From the NCBI GenBank assembly GCA_003988855.1, contig QYAI01000225.1, forward strand, positions 1-32,232: a DNA stretch of 32,232 bases, in the 5' to 3' direction. Below, in pieces: positions 10,191 through 20,800 of this stretch. This DNA comes from Arachnopeziza araneosa (lineage: Eukaryota > Ascomycota > Leotiomycetes > Helotiales > Arachnopezizaceae). Positions within the stretch are counted from its first letter, which is position 1, and the number at the start of each line of letters is the position of its first letter. A program made the position numbers and the translations under genes. The notes beneath the pieces were generated by a model. It saw only the letters and a program-made list of their open reading frames with translations, made no database searches and was not told the DNA's origin.

Positions 10191-11559
10191 TGTGACACAA
10201 TGTCAACAGTAACACATCGGGGAGGTAAAAATGGCTCGATATGATGGCGAAAATAGAGTTGATAGCTATTCCAGAAATCAATGCCAGGTTTTCATTTCAG
10301 CGGGGCCGAGCGGAAGTGGATGGGAGTCGCATGCCATTTAAGAATGGCATGGGATGGGCAGGATCTAGAACGTCGAAACGAGTCGATGCAAGGATGGCTT
10401 CTGGCCACCGCTAAGCCTCAGACGTCGTCAAGCAGCGATAGGATGGACCATCGTTGTGATAAGCCCAGTCTGCGGCACTGCTTCTGGCAAAGTATGCCGA
10501 AATAGTGTGGTATTAATAGCTTAAAGGATGTGTGAATATCTGGCCCCAACGCCACATCTAGCCCTGATGATCAGATCGATTCGATGGCGAGCAAGAGGCC
10601 AGGGCTTTTAAATCGAAACCGGTTGAATCAATCCATCTCCTACCCGTGATGGATAATCATAGTAAAAAGGCTTATATTGAAGCTTTAAGTTCACCGTGCA
10701 GACTTGAAATCTCAATCTTCCATGTCGTTCAATTGCGGAGGTTCCGAGACATCATAGAGCAAGCTCAGCTGGACTCGTGGGAAGGCAATCACGAGCGCTG
10801 AACGAATATGCCCGTGGCTAATGTTGCTCTTGTTTTCACCATGAAGAAGGATGAAGCGGGCTTTGAAGGGAAGTGCTAACCGTATATTGCCTAGCCACGG
10901 CCTTCCGAGTCTACAGCGAAGCTCAAGAGGCAAATCGCCATTACTCTGTATCTAATAGAGTAGAACCTACCAACTTTGAAGAAACAGCAAGCTAAGCTAC
11001 AGCTTATCCTTCTATGTTTTGTCAATTATCAGATTGCGAAAACTTTTGCACGAAAACTTGGTCCCCATTTGTATGAATAAGTACAACCTTATTTGGATTT
11101 TAGGGAACAAAGCGTTCCCATGACAGCATCTAAATTCGGTCGAAAGGCCAGTCATTCCAGACCAGAGACAAAGGGCTTAAGCTTAAGACGCCATCCGGAA
11201 AGTAATTCAAACTCCTTAACCTTACAGCACTTGCTTCGCTCATCAACAACGCGCTTTCATTGACGTAGCCATAACTCCTAGATCTTCTTGTCAAATTAAG
11301 TTGGCCTAAGCGTCAGATAATTGTCACCCAATACCGGTATGGACGCGAGCCTTTTGTTTCAAGGGCAGCACTCTGATGTTCGATTTTCCTCTAGGGAGTA
11401 GCTCAACGTCTTCATAGAATATGTGATTCCAGAAAGTATAGAAACAAACCATCGCAGATCAAAATGCTAACAATACTCCAAGATTGGACAGTTTTGGATT
11501 GGCCTTAAAGGTTGTCATTTCCCCATATGTACAATTGCAATTGCTCCGTATTCTTGAAT
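10191..11559. other. Intergenic, 1.4 kb
   Basis: Promoter side of the histidine kinase and 3' side of the complex I subunit gene. I checked it for spliced genes because its neighbour is built of very short exons, and found none. It holds a perfect 9-bp inverted repeat at 10330-10351 and a shorter GGGAAC/GTTCCC inverted repeat at about 11103-11119. Confidence 0.45.
10330..10351. repeat. Inverted repeat, 9-bp arms, 4-nt loop
   Basis: CATGCCATT, loop TAAG, AATGGCATG. It lies about 140 bp upstream of the histidine kinase start and could be a dimeric transcription-factor site or chance. Confidence 0.5.
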
Positions 11560-11948
11560 CTAGTGATGCCCTTCTCCATGATGATGATCGTCCTTCAAAA
11601 ACAAGTATTCATATCCGCAGTATGCTGCAAATGCCACTGTTGCGATGCCCAATCCAGGAAAGCCGCTCTTAAATCGGTTCCATCTTGTGAAAGGGCCCGT
11701 ATATCGCCACGCTTCGCTGTGTTGTGTCAGCAGATTATCTAAAGCTCTTATAGATTGATATCGACGAGAAGGACTAACCGTCTAGCCCAGGGATCATTTG
11801 CAGGCTGTCCCGATGCTGCGACGAATGCTTTGGGGTTGAAGCCTGTAAGATTGGGCTTGAGAGCCCTCCGTATACTGTGATCACGTCAGTAACATTATTA
11901 AAGTGGGCACAGAGTATCAATTGAGTGCGCTTACAGAGTGGGTCGCAT
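11560..11948 (-). CDS. NDUFB3: Complex I B12 subunit (NDUFB3 homologue)
   Basis: Three exons on the minus strand, 11948-11935 (14 nt), 11874-11779 (96 nt) and 11716-11560 (157 nt), give 88 residues ending in TAG. Introns are 60 nt (GTAAGC..ATCACAG) and 62 nt (GTTAGT..ACACAG), both phase 2. The protein begins MRPTLIRRALKPNLTGF, then has NDPWARREAWRYTGPFTRWN, a single membrane helix (GLGIATVAFAAYCGYEYLF, about residues 58-76) and a histidine-rich tail. The DPW..REAWRY signature and the single helix are those of the NDUF_B12 family, an accessory subunit of the membrane arm of mitochondrial NADH:ubiquinone oxidoreductase. No exon alone makes a convincing ORF, so simple ORF scanning misses the gene. 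It is divergent from the CAF1-like gene, with about 350 bp between the two starts. Confidence 0.88.
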
Positions 11949-12296
11949 TTTGGTGTCTCTATTCCCGCAACACTTTGCTTGCCAGATAGGAAAGCTTCGT
12001 TAGATCTCCGAGTTCGAATGCTCAAGCGCGGCTGGCGCTTAAGGCGCAAGCGATTAAGCGAGGCGCTGCCGCATCTGGGAATAGGTCCTTGGCTGTCCAA
12101 CACAAAGTACATCAACCTCGAACACGGCGACATCAGCGAATAGAGCGGATCCGATTACCTCAAGTTTCTTCTACCCAAATCTCAACCTCCTTTGCAGACT
12201 AACATAACCTTCCTCCTCGAGCGTATCACGCTGCGCCCATGAAAGCTGTACACCATCCTCGACCTTGGACAAGAATACCTAGCACATCATTACAAC
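11949..12296. promoter_or_regulatory. Divergent promoter, NDUFB3 / CAF1-like gene
   Basis: About 350 bp between two divergently transcribed starts. It must hold both 5' leaders and promoters unless a leader intron lies outside. A GC-rich segment with several GCGC/CGCTT words (about 12025-12075) lies in the middle. No clear TATA box is seen on either side, which is usual for housekeeping genes. Confidence 0.45.
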
Positions 12297-13816
12297 ATGC
12301 CTCCACCGATGCCGCGCTTCGGCGGCGCACCCAATAATCTTGCTTCTCACTATCAACAGTATCCTGCACATTCGCAGGCGCACGCAGCTGGCCTTCCTCC
12401 ACCTTCGCTCGCATCGAATCCCGGTTTTATGAACGCGAACTCCATGGCTAACCCTTTCGCTAATGGCAATGCTTTAAGTCTGTCCTCGGGCTTTGGGAAC
12501 TCTGGGTTGGGAATGCCTGGAGGAACTGGGTTGGCAAGTCAAGCTGCACAGATGAGCTTCGCGGGAGCTGGCATTCACCAACAACACAATGGGATGGGAG
12601 AGCCGGGGCCAAGGACAACTGGTATCAAGAACCGGATCAAAGATGTCTGGGCAGGAAACCTACATGAGGAAATGGCTGTTATACGACAACTTGCAGACAG
12701 TTTTCCGTACATTGCGACGGTAAGAACATGAGGGGAGTTAGAAAAGCTTTCTAACAAGACTAGAACACCGTATTTCCTGGAGTTGTTGCCCGCCCGCTAG
12801 GTTCTTTTAACGGAAAGAGCGATTATCATTACCAATGCATGCGATGCAATGTCGATCTACTAAAGATGTTTCAACTTGGGATTACTTTATTCAACGAAGA
12901 TGGCGAGACTCTCCCTCCACAGTTACCTGCATCAGATCTAGCTGTGGACCCCGCACGAGATATCCCGAAACAATACGCTGGAACAATGATTGCGATTCCC
13001 ACCACGTGGCAATTCCATTTCAAATTCTCGTTAAAGGAAGATATGTACAGTGAACAGTCTATGCAGTCAAGTATGCAAGCAGGACTTGATACTAGTAGAC
13101 TCGAGAGCGATGGGATTGATCCTCTCGAGTTTTCATGCCTTCTTCTAACATCTGGTTTGGTATGCGACGAGGATTTGACGTGGCTCACTTGTCACGGAGC
13201 TTATGATCTTGGACACCTCACAAAACTTCTCTCGGTACTACCTCTTCCTGACGATGAAAAGGTGTTTGAGGAACTCATGACAAAATATTTTCCTCACATC
13301 TACGATATTAAGTTTGTTATCAAAGAAGGTGTTAGAAGGGCTCAACTCGGTCAACTCACTCCCCAGGATGCTGGTACCGGTGAACTTCTCGCTAAACTCG
13401 AAATGAAAAATGGTATTGACAATTTTGCCGAGATCCTAAAAGTCAAACGTATAGGACCCATGCACCAAGCTGGATCAAACTCTCTTTTGACTGGCAAAGT
13501 ATTTTTCAAGGTCCGTGAGCGAATCTTCGGCGGCGATATCGACGATGAAATGAGCGGCAAGATGTGGGGAATTGGAGCCTTCTCTGCGGGAGCTACTTCC
13601 GACAAACAACTCCAGATGCAAGGTACACCTCATTACAATCACCAAGAAAATGTCCCACCAAGTCAAAACGGCTACATTAATGGCTCACCAAGCACGCCGA
13701 ACACGGGTAACGCTGGACTGGTACATACACCTGGGCATAACAGTAATGGAGGAATAGGGCCGATCACACCTGGGGCATCAGGTGTCTTTGGCTCATTCCA
13801 GTATAACAATAAATAG
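12297..13816 (+). CDS. POP2: CAF1/POP2 homologue with a degraded nuclease site
   Basis: Two exons, 12297-12719 and 12764-13816, give 491 residues; the intron is 44 nt (GTAAGA..GACTAG, branch CTAAC). An N-terminal low-complexity region (about 1-105, rich in Pro, Gly, Asn, Gln) precedes the CAF1 fold from NRIKDVWAGNLHEEM on. The family landmarks FPGVVARPLGSF, KSDYHYQCMRCNVDLLK, SSGLVCD-like TSGLVCDED and HQAGSNSLLTG are all there. The catalytic set is not. The usual D-T-E before FPG is N142-T-V144, and the aspartate of HQAGSDSLL is N380. Only D289 (GAYDLGHL) and H375 remain. Known members need D, E, D, D for two metal ions, so this protein is predicted to lack deadenylase activity. It may still act as a CCR4-NOT scaffold or be a diverged paralogue. 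The 1.5-kb frame is fully open, with no stop or frameshift. Confidence 0.9.
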
Positions 13817-14452
13817 GTGCATGAAAATGAAGGGATGAGCATATTTCCTCGTGGAGTTCTGCTGGCATGCTTGGGCTTGTGATAGCTTCTTGGGGCGTTT
13901 TAGTGGAATATTGTGTGTGCGTATGAAGTGTATATTACGGACTCAAAACAGATGCCTTACTTTGAACAACCTATGCTATTCTCCTCCTTCCTTCTCCCAG
14001 ACATGTGAAAAAATGGCATAGGCTGGGAATCTTGGCTCATAGAAAATTTCGAGCTACATTTTTCGACATGTGACAAGCGCATAGTAAAGGGAAGGTCTCT
14101 AGCTCAAACTCTCATTGACTTCTTGAAATATATTGCAGAATATCATAGGTAAAGCAGGTCGGAGGGAAGGGGAGCATCGTGTTGTAGGGAGGCCTAACTC
14201 AAAATACCCGCGCTAGCTCAAGCGAGACATTAATAAGACTCGTACAGAAAGGCGAGCCTCATTGCATCATCCCGCTCTTGTCCCACCCGAAAGTGATCAA
14301 CCCCTCTTTGATGTTGAGTCCACATCTTTCTTCCTATTTCTCTTACTTCTCTTCATAAGACTATTAAAATTAACCCCTATTTCATTTAATCATCTATTCT
14401 CTCTGATAACCATATCACCGAACACAACAAACTCCCACCACAAACCTCCATC
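13817..14452. other. Intergenic
   Basis: 3' region of the CAF1-like gene and promoter of the SDR gene. Before the latter there is a pyrimidine-rich leader and an AT-rich patch (about 14360-14400). No gene was seen. Confidence 0.5.
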
Positions 14453-15262
14453 ATGTCAGCCCAGCACGTCCTCCTCCTCGGCGGTCACGGCGCCATCTCC
14501 CAACTCTTAACCCCTAAACTCCTCTCCGCCTCCTACCGCCTCACATCTGTAATTCGTTCGTCCAGTCAAACCGCCGCCATCCTCTCCCTGGGCACCTCCC
14601 ATCCCTCTAATCTAAGTGTGGATGTCTCGTCCCTGGAATCCGTCACCAGCGACAGCGCCGCCTCGTCCATCCTGCAGCGGATCAACCCGGACATCGTAAT
14701 CTGGTCCGCAGGGGCCGGGGGCAAAGGCGGTCCGTCCCGAACCAACGCCATCGATCGAGATGCCTGCATCCATTTCATCCGTGCGGCTGCAGCTATGGAG
14801 AGCGTGAAGAAATTCTTGCTAGTTTCGCATCTTGGCTCGAGGAGGGAAAAGTCAGAGTGGTGGGATGAGGAGGGTTGGAAGGGGGTGAGGAAGTTCAATG
14901 AGGAGATTGCACAGGCTTATTACAAGGCGAAGTTGGCTGCTGATGAGGTGCTCACGGTGGAGGGGAAGAAGAGAGAAGGGTGGGGATGGATTTGTCTTAG
15001 GCCGGGGTCGCTGACTAATGAAAAAGAGACTGGGAAGATCCAATTTGGAAAGACAAAAGCGAGGGGGAGTGTTGCCAGGGGAGATGTCGCAGAAGTTGTG
15101 GTTCGATTGTTGGAGAAAGAGGGAGTGAGCGGGTGGTTTGATTTGTTGGGCGGTGAGGAAGAGATTGGTGAGGCCGTGGAGAGAGTCCTGAGAGATGGAG
15201 TCGACAGTATAGAAGGAGAGGATTTGGAGGTCATGAAGCAAAATTTAGGAAAGTATCAATAA
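14453..15262 (+). CDS. SDR-type NAD(P)-binding protein
   Basis: Single exon, 269 residues. The N-terminus MSAQHVLLLGGHGAISQLLT has the first beta strand and glycine motif GGHGAIS of an atypical or extended short-chain dehydrogenase fold. INPDIVIWSAGAGGKGG is the next nucleotide-binding strand, KKFLLVSHLGS holds the serine region, and Y156-x-x-x-K160 (YYKAK) fits the SDR catalytic pair. WICLRPGSL and GDVAEVVVRLLE complete the family pattern shared with small fungal NAD-dependent epimerase/NmrA-like proteins. It probably uses NAD(P)H as cofactor; no substrate can be given. The start follows a CT-rich leader and ACCTCCATCATG. No intron is needed. Confidence 0.85.
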   Translation: MSAQHVLLLGGHGAISQLLTPKLLSASYRLTSVIRSSSQTAAILSLGTSHPSNLSVDVSSLESVTSDSAASSILQRINPDIVIWSAGAGGKGGPSRTNAIDRDACIHFIRAAAAMESVKKFLLVSHLGSRREKSEWWDEEGWKGVRKFNEEIAQAYYKAKLAADEVLTVEGKKREGWGWICLRPGSLTNEKETGKIQFGKTKARGSVARGDVAEVVVRLLEKEGVSGWFDLLGGEEEIGEAVERVLRDGVDSIEGEDLEVMKQNLGKYQ

Positions 15263-16571
15263 ACACTCGACTATCCGTGTGGTAGTCAGAACTCTATAAT
15301 CAAAATTCCAACACAGCTTGCTGCGATGTTCAACCAAAAGAGAGAGATGAAAGGAAATAATCATCGAGCCGTCTTTAAGTTTAACATCTTTGAGTTTACC
15401 TCGGAGTCTAATACGGCTCGCTGCGATGTGCAACGAAAAATAAAGAGACGAAGAACGAATACAAATTAAGCCGCTAATTTGAGTCCGTCTGGTCTATAGA
15501 AAGACGTACTGCAATATGCAACAACACCAAGGGAGAAGAAAGATAGATAAATTTACTTTGAGTCGTTCGAGTCGCTGACTAACTCTATGCAACTTCTAAG
15601 TCTCTAGACGGTGTAACTATTTCTAAAGCGCGAAAAAAATAAGAGCGACAAAAGCAGGATATATTTCCTTCGAGTTGTTCGAGTCGCTAGACGATTTTGG
15701 ATTTTGCGCAATTTCAAGTCGCTCGACGGGGCAGCGCAGTGCAACAAAACTAGGAGAGAAGAAAGATAAATAAATTTACCCTGCGGTCGTTAATGCAATT
15801 TTGACTTTCAGGTCCAAGATGGAGCGCTGATCTACGATATGCAACAAAACGAATAGAGACGAGAATCATTCTCTTAGTCCTAAGCTCCTTTCTAGCCCAG
15901 TCCAACAACCTTGTGGATTTTGAATCTTGTGCAATCACGCAGGAATTGAATGTCTGAATAGATGCTCGACGTTCAAAAACCGACCCTTGAGGGGGACCCA
16001 ACCAAAACTTACTCGACAGATGAGATGTAGAGATGACTTTTTAAATCTTTATATACCGCTAAATGATTTCAATATGAACCCGAAGCCCGTCATTATTTAT
16101 CAATGATTTCTTGGTCTAATATCTCCGTGAATTAGGGTTCATTCTCACAACTTGACGGGTAATTAGAGGATTGTAGATAAAAACATAATTCTCGAGTTCT
16201 TGGGAGATGAAAAAATTAATTGAGGAGGAGATTCGTTTGATGGCAAGAAAAAACATTAGTTCTAAGCTCACAGAGGTAGCAGAAAAGACAGAACACTTAT
16301 ACAGAACCAAATTCCTTGCCGAAAGACGCTATATTTAGATGTTGCTGTGCCACAGCTGATCGGCCAAGATGAGCGAACAGGTGTGGCTTATTAGTGGCGC
16401 AGTAATCCACCAGGCTGCCCATAAGTTACTAATTGAGGCTTTATCATCCTTATCGGTCTGTACGTACATTTCATATTTCCAACAAGTCATATATACCTTA
16501 TTTTGTCCTCTTATTTCTATGTATACATCTATTGATACCTTTTGTGCTCTTGCTCTATCAACGCCGTCATC
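15263..16571. other. Intergenic, 1.3 kb, with degenerate tandem repeats
   Basis: No gene was seen. The left half holds degenerate repeats (separate entry). The right half (15.9-16.5 kb) is AT-rich and leads into the NACHT gene promoter. Confidence 0.5.
15300..15900. repeat. Degenerate tandem repeat, period about 90-120 bp
   Basis: A core of the form GCRATRTGCAAC-A-AAA..AGAGA-GAAGAAA recurs near 15321, 15421, 15508, 15627 (weak), 15735 and 15834. Most units are followed by AAATTTAC..GAGTCGTTCGAGTCGCT-like sequence. Units are diverged and of unequal length, so this is an old array. All reading frames are closed. It separates the conserved gene block on the left from the NLR/HET block on the right. 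Confidence 0.55.
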
Positions 16572-19500
16572 ATGGAGGCAGTGGGAACCGCCTCCGCCAT
16601 CGTCTCCCTCATCGAAATCTCATTGAAAACAGTAGCATACACCTATGAAACCTTCACAACGCTCAAAGATGCGCGGGAGACACAGTTGCGCATCACCCGA
16701 GAGATGCGAGATTTGACTCGTATTTTAGAGCAAATACTCGCCATCGTTTCTTCTCAAGATGAGAACGAAATGAGTCAGGCTACCAAGCAACATGTTAAAG
16801 TGCTAAACCAGCTATTTTCTGCGGATAATAATCCTTTGACGGAGTGTGAGGCGGCTGTAAGTCAGATCTTAGACCTTTTGAAAGGGAGGACGATATCCTG
16901 GCCGTTGAGAAAGAAGAAGGTGGATGAGAAACTGAATATGGTGGGGAGATTTAAAACCCAGCTTTCACTGGCTGTACAGGCTCATTCCATGTATGTGAAC
17001 TCTGGTTTTTTAATTGCCTGAAACTATATTGCAAAAATATTGATTTTGATAGGGCCACGATACTCAGTATCGAACAAATTCTCATCTCTCACAAATCCAA
17101 GACGGAACAACAACTTCAAGCGGGGGCTGATCGTGCCATCCTTGGTTGGCTGCAAGCTCCTGATATTTGGCATAATTTACGCAACGCTTTACAAAGAAGA
17201 CAAGCTACAACAGGAGATTGGTTTGTCAATTCCACTGTCTTTCAGTCATGGAGTGCTACACCACAATTCCTCTGGCTCACTGGAATACCAGGCGCCGGTA
17301 AAACAATCATCAGCTCCACTATCATTGCTCATTTACTTCGTGCAGAAGCAAAAGATGGGGCAGCTGTAGTGTACTCGTACTTTGATTTCCAAAATGAGGC
17401 CCAGAGAAAGCCAGAAGCTTTGTTGAATACCCTGATAGCGCAACTAGCGACTAAAGATCCTCGAATAATGGCATGTTTACATCGACTTTACGACGAGTAC
17501 CAAGACAAAGGACTTTCACGTCCTTCTGCTGAAGAACTTTTACCAACTCTCTTAGAAGCTCTTTCATACTTCCCTAAAACTTATGTGGTTGTGGATGCAT
17601 TGGACGAGTGCGAGGACCGGAAGCTACTCATTTTTTATCTAAAAGCGATTTTCGAGGGACCGAGAGTTCATCTCATTGCCTTAAGTCGTCGCGAACGAGA
17701 TATCCTGTTGTATCTTGATGGCTTCGCACAAGAATACCCACTTGGAGGAACGCATATGAACGCTGATATAGCTTTATATATCCGAGAGAGGATAAATTCG
17801 TCTGATTACATGATGGAGTGGGAAGTCGAGGAGAAGGAGAAAGTAAGAGAGAGACTTGAAGCCAAAGCATGTGGAATGTGAGTATTTTCACTTCATTCTA
17901 TGTGACATGGGTTGACAATTTTTAAACAGGTTTCGATGGGTCGACTGTCAACTCAACAGCCTAGAGCAGTGTATAGACTCAGCTCAAATTGAAGAGACGC
18001 TCGATTCATTACCCAAAGATCTACCGGCTACATATGAACGAATACTAGGAACTCTTGATAGTAGAAATGCTAAAAGTGTACAGAGCGTACTTACCGCTCT
18101 AGCATTCTCTCGACGTTCTCTATCCAAGGCTGAAGTTTCCAGCATTCTCCAAATCGAACCAGCAAGGAAGCCCTATATTAAATCAAGCAAAATTTTCTGG
18201 AACAGACTTCTGATAGCTTGCTCAAGTCTGGTTACTATCTCGTCAAACGAAGGCGGTAAAAGTAAGGAAGGACAGCAGGAAATGCGACTTGCTCATTTCT
18301 CGGTTAAAGAATACCTCATGTCGGAAATAATTCAGAATAGTGAGATGAAGGCCTTTTATCTATCAAATACGATCGGAAATCGTTTCCTTGCAGAGACTTC
18401 TCTAGCATGTCTTCTTCATCATGAAGACGATAACAACTTTGGTCCACATACACTGGAAGAATATCCTTTCACCCTATACGCCTCACTGTACTGGCCCGGG
18501 CATGCAAAAGAACTCAATGTCGAAAACGAGTATGGACTTGTTGATGATTTGATTTTCGAGCTCTTCCATAAAAGTAATGAGGCCTACACCAACTGGCACC
18601 TGGTTTGTGGTAACAATGGGCCTGATTTCTTAATAGAGGACCATGATTGGAACCTTCGAAAACGCGATGGTAAGCTCTTGACGTATCGCGAACTCCTGGA
18701 TAAACACATTTTGTGGCGACCCTTAATACACGCATCGCGCTGGAACTTGCATCGAGTTGTGAAGCGTCTACTTCAAACCGGTCATCATGCTAATGCTTGG
18801 GTAAGTGGAAACCATTGCGCTATCCACTTTGCCGCAGAAATGGGCTCCATAGAGTCCTTGGAATTACTTATCGGACTGGGTAACGGCAACATCAACGCTG
18901 GGAACTGGATGGGTACTAGTCCGCTCTGCACAGCTGTATTACGATCCTGCGATCCCGTCAATGTCGCTCCTCGCGCCGTAAATTGGCTTATAGACCATGG
19001 AGCGGATCAGAATATCTGTAGCCGCCAGTTTGGACCTCCTGTTCATGTAGCAGCTTTTGGAGGGCATGATCGTGCACTTGAAGCACTGCTGCTAAGAAAC
19101 CCTACTTACTCAAATCTCATCTTTGAACACTTTCATGATGAAGTGGCGTATTTAGCTACCCCATTACAATGCGCTGCCTACACCGGGAGTATATCATGTA
19201 TGGAAATTCTTCTTGAACATCGGGCGATAGTCAACCACAGTGAAGGCTATTTCAGAATGGGGACTGCATTGCATGCAGCAGCGCTGGCCGGAGGCCCTAC
19301 TGCGGTTGAGTTCTTATTGTTGAAAGGAGCAGATATGACGAAGCGGACTGGGAAATATGAAACTGTGCTTGGTGCTGCTGGATATGGAGCAAATCGGGAG
19401 ACTATCAAGCTGTTACTGTCTCGAGGAGCGCCGTACGATGATTTTATTGATGGCTCCCCTGTTCCTATAAAGGACAAGAAGTGGTCAGACATGAACTCGG

Positions 19501-20018
19501 ACTCACAAGAACTATTCATTCTTCACATCATATCCAAAGCCGCCGAAAAATACTGCACAGACTTGATCGAAGCCGCACGTCGGGGTGCAGCGTCAAGAAT
19601 CAAAGTCTTCATCGACCGCGGAGACAACATCGAGCAAATAGAGAATATTCAGATGAGAACGCCAATTAATTGGGCGGCGTACAATGGCCATTTAGAGGTA
19701 GTCGAGGCGCTGTGTGAAGCAGGAGCAAATCTCAATGCGCATAGTCGAATGTCTCAAACACCATTTGAGGCCGCTTGCTCAAAGGGGCATCTTCGAGTTG
19801 CTAAATATCTACTTGTCCGAGGCGCATCTGGAGATTTACATCCTAAGCAAAAATACAATACTCCTATTGTAGCGGCTAAGATGAGTGGGAATCAAAATAT
19901 GGTGGATTTCTTAAAAGAGCTTGATAGGATGTCTGTTGCTGACAAGAAGTTTCAATGGAAGGGTAAATGGTATAAATGCATTCCGGGGACAGATAGGTTC
20001 AGAATAGAGTCCGATTGA
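16572..20018 (+). CDS. NLR-like STAND protein: HeLo-like, NACHT, ankyrin repeats
   Basis: Three exons, 16572-16990, 17053-17877 and 17930-20018, give 1110 residues; introns are 62 and 52 nt, both phase 2. The start MEAVGTASAIVSLIEISLKT is the typical first helix of the fungal STAND N-terminal (HeLo-like) domain, about residues 1-140. The NTPase follows, with Walker A GIPGAGKT (217-224, K223), Walker B VVVDALDE (318-325) and later GMFRWVDCQL and LPKDLPATYERIL, the helical segment usual after fungal NACHT. RLAHFSVKEYL ends that module. From about residue 675 to 1085 there are about ten ankyrin-type repeats (TALHAAALAG, TPINWAAYNGHLEVVEALCE). The general model is ligand sensing by the repeats, NTP-driven oligomerisation and signalling by the N-terminal domain in non-self response or programmed cell death. 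All key motifs are intact. The start at 16572 gives the conserved N-terminus, although an in-frame ATG lies 30 nt upstream. Confidence 0.92.
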
Positions 20019-20652
20019 AGGGAAGTATATGTAATTTCGGAATTTCGGAAGAGGAGGCTGAGCAAAAAGCTGGTGGGATTTTCCGATTTTATTGAAACAG
20101 CTATGATCATTCTCCGAATTTGGTAGATACAATGATGGTCGCAGAGGCTGTTAAACATTTTTCGATTGAGAAATGGTATAAGTTTAGGACTAGATCTAGT
20201 TTCTAGCTGAGAGAACGAGACAACCTGAAACCTCAGGTAATTTACAACACTATGAAATTAAGCAAGAGACAACGAATTTATTACCTATCTGCTCCTGTGT
20301 CATTTTTCTTGGTCTCATCAAAGAAATATGCTGCTGCAGTTTTTCTCATTCGTTAGATCTTGCTTCTTCACTTCTTGTGCCTCGGGAAGTCCCCGTTATA
20401 TCATTCCACTCCGCATCAATTTTTCTCCAGTTGTGATTTATTCTCGTCCGAAAGCGCATACACGAAGTTGGGTTATTCTCCTCTCAGACGCGAGAACTTT
20501 GGCTGAGACAACCAATATTTCTACCGTACATACGATTAGGTTGCATAGGTAATTAGATCAGCCTCAAAATGCCCAATTTGGAACGGTTCTAATAGTCATG
20601 TCTCAACAGGAAAAGAAATATAATAAATAGCTCCTCAGCCCCAGAAATTCAT
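20019..20652. other. Intergenic
   Basis: 3' region of the NACHT-ankyrin gene, with a small tandem AATTTCGG at about 20034-20049. No gene was seen. Confidence 0.45.
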
Positions 20653-20765
20653 ATGAGTTTCCCACAACCATTTGCCCTCATTCATCATCACGGAGAAGCT
20701 CGGCAAATACCTCCCCAGCCTCAACAATTGAGCCCTCTCCCGACTTAAAGGCATTTCGTAGCCTG

Positions 20766-20777
20766 AATATATATAAG
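20766..20777 (+). promoter_or_regulatory. TATA-like element before the HET relic
   Basis: ATATATATAAGG lies about 35-45 bp before the first recognisable HET codons (about 20801). A short ATG ORF (20653-20748, MSFPQPFALIHHHG…) lies still further upstream in another frame. It may be the old N-terminus, or unrelated. Confidence 0.25.
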
Positions 20778-20800
20778 GTTCAAATAGATTCAAGTCAGAG

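Noticed and set aside
11774..12133. 119-aa minus-strand ORF
   Set aside because: Different frame from the NDUFB3 exons that cover the same DNA; no motif.
17878..17929. Stop codon after KACGM in the NACHT gene as a truncation
   Set aside because: A normal 52-nt intron (GTGAGT..AAACAG) removes it and joins GMFRWVDCQL in frame.
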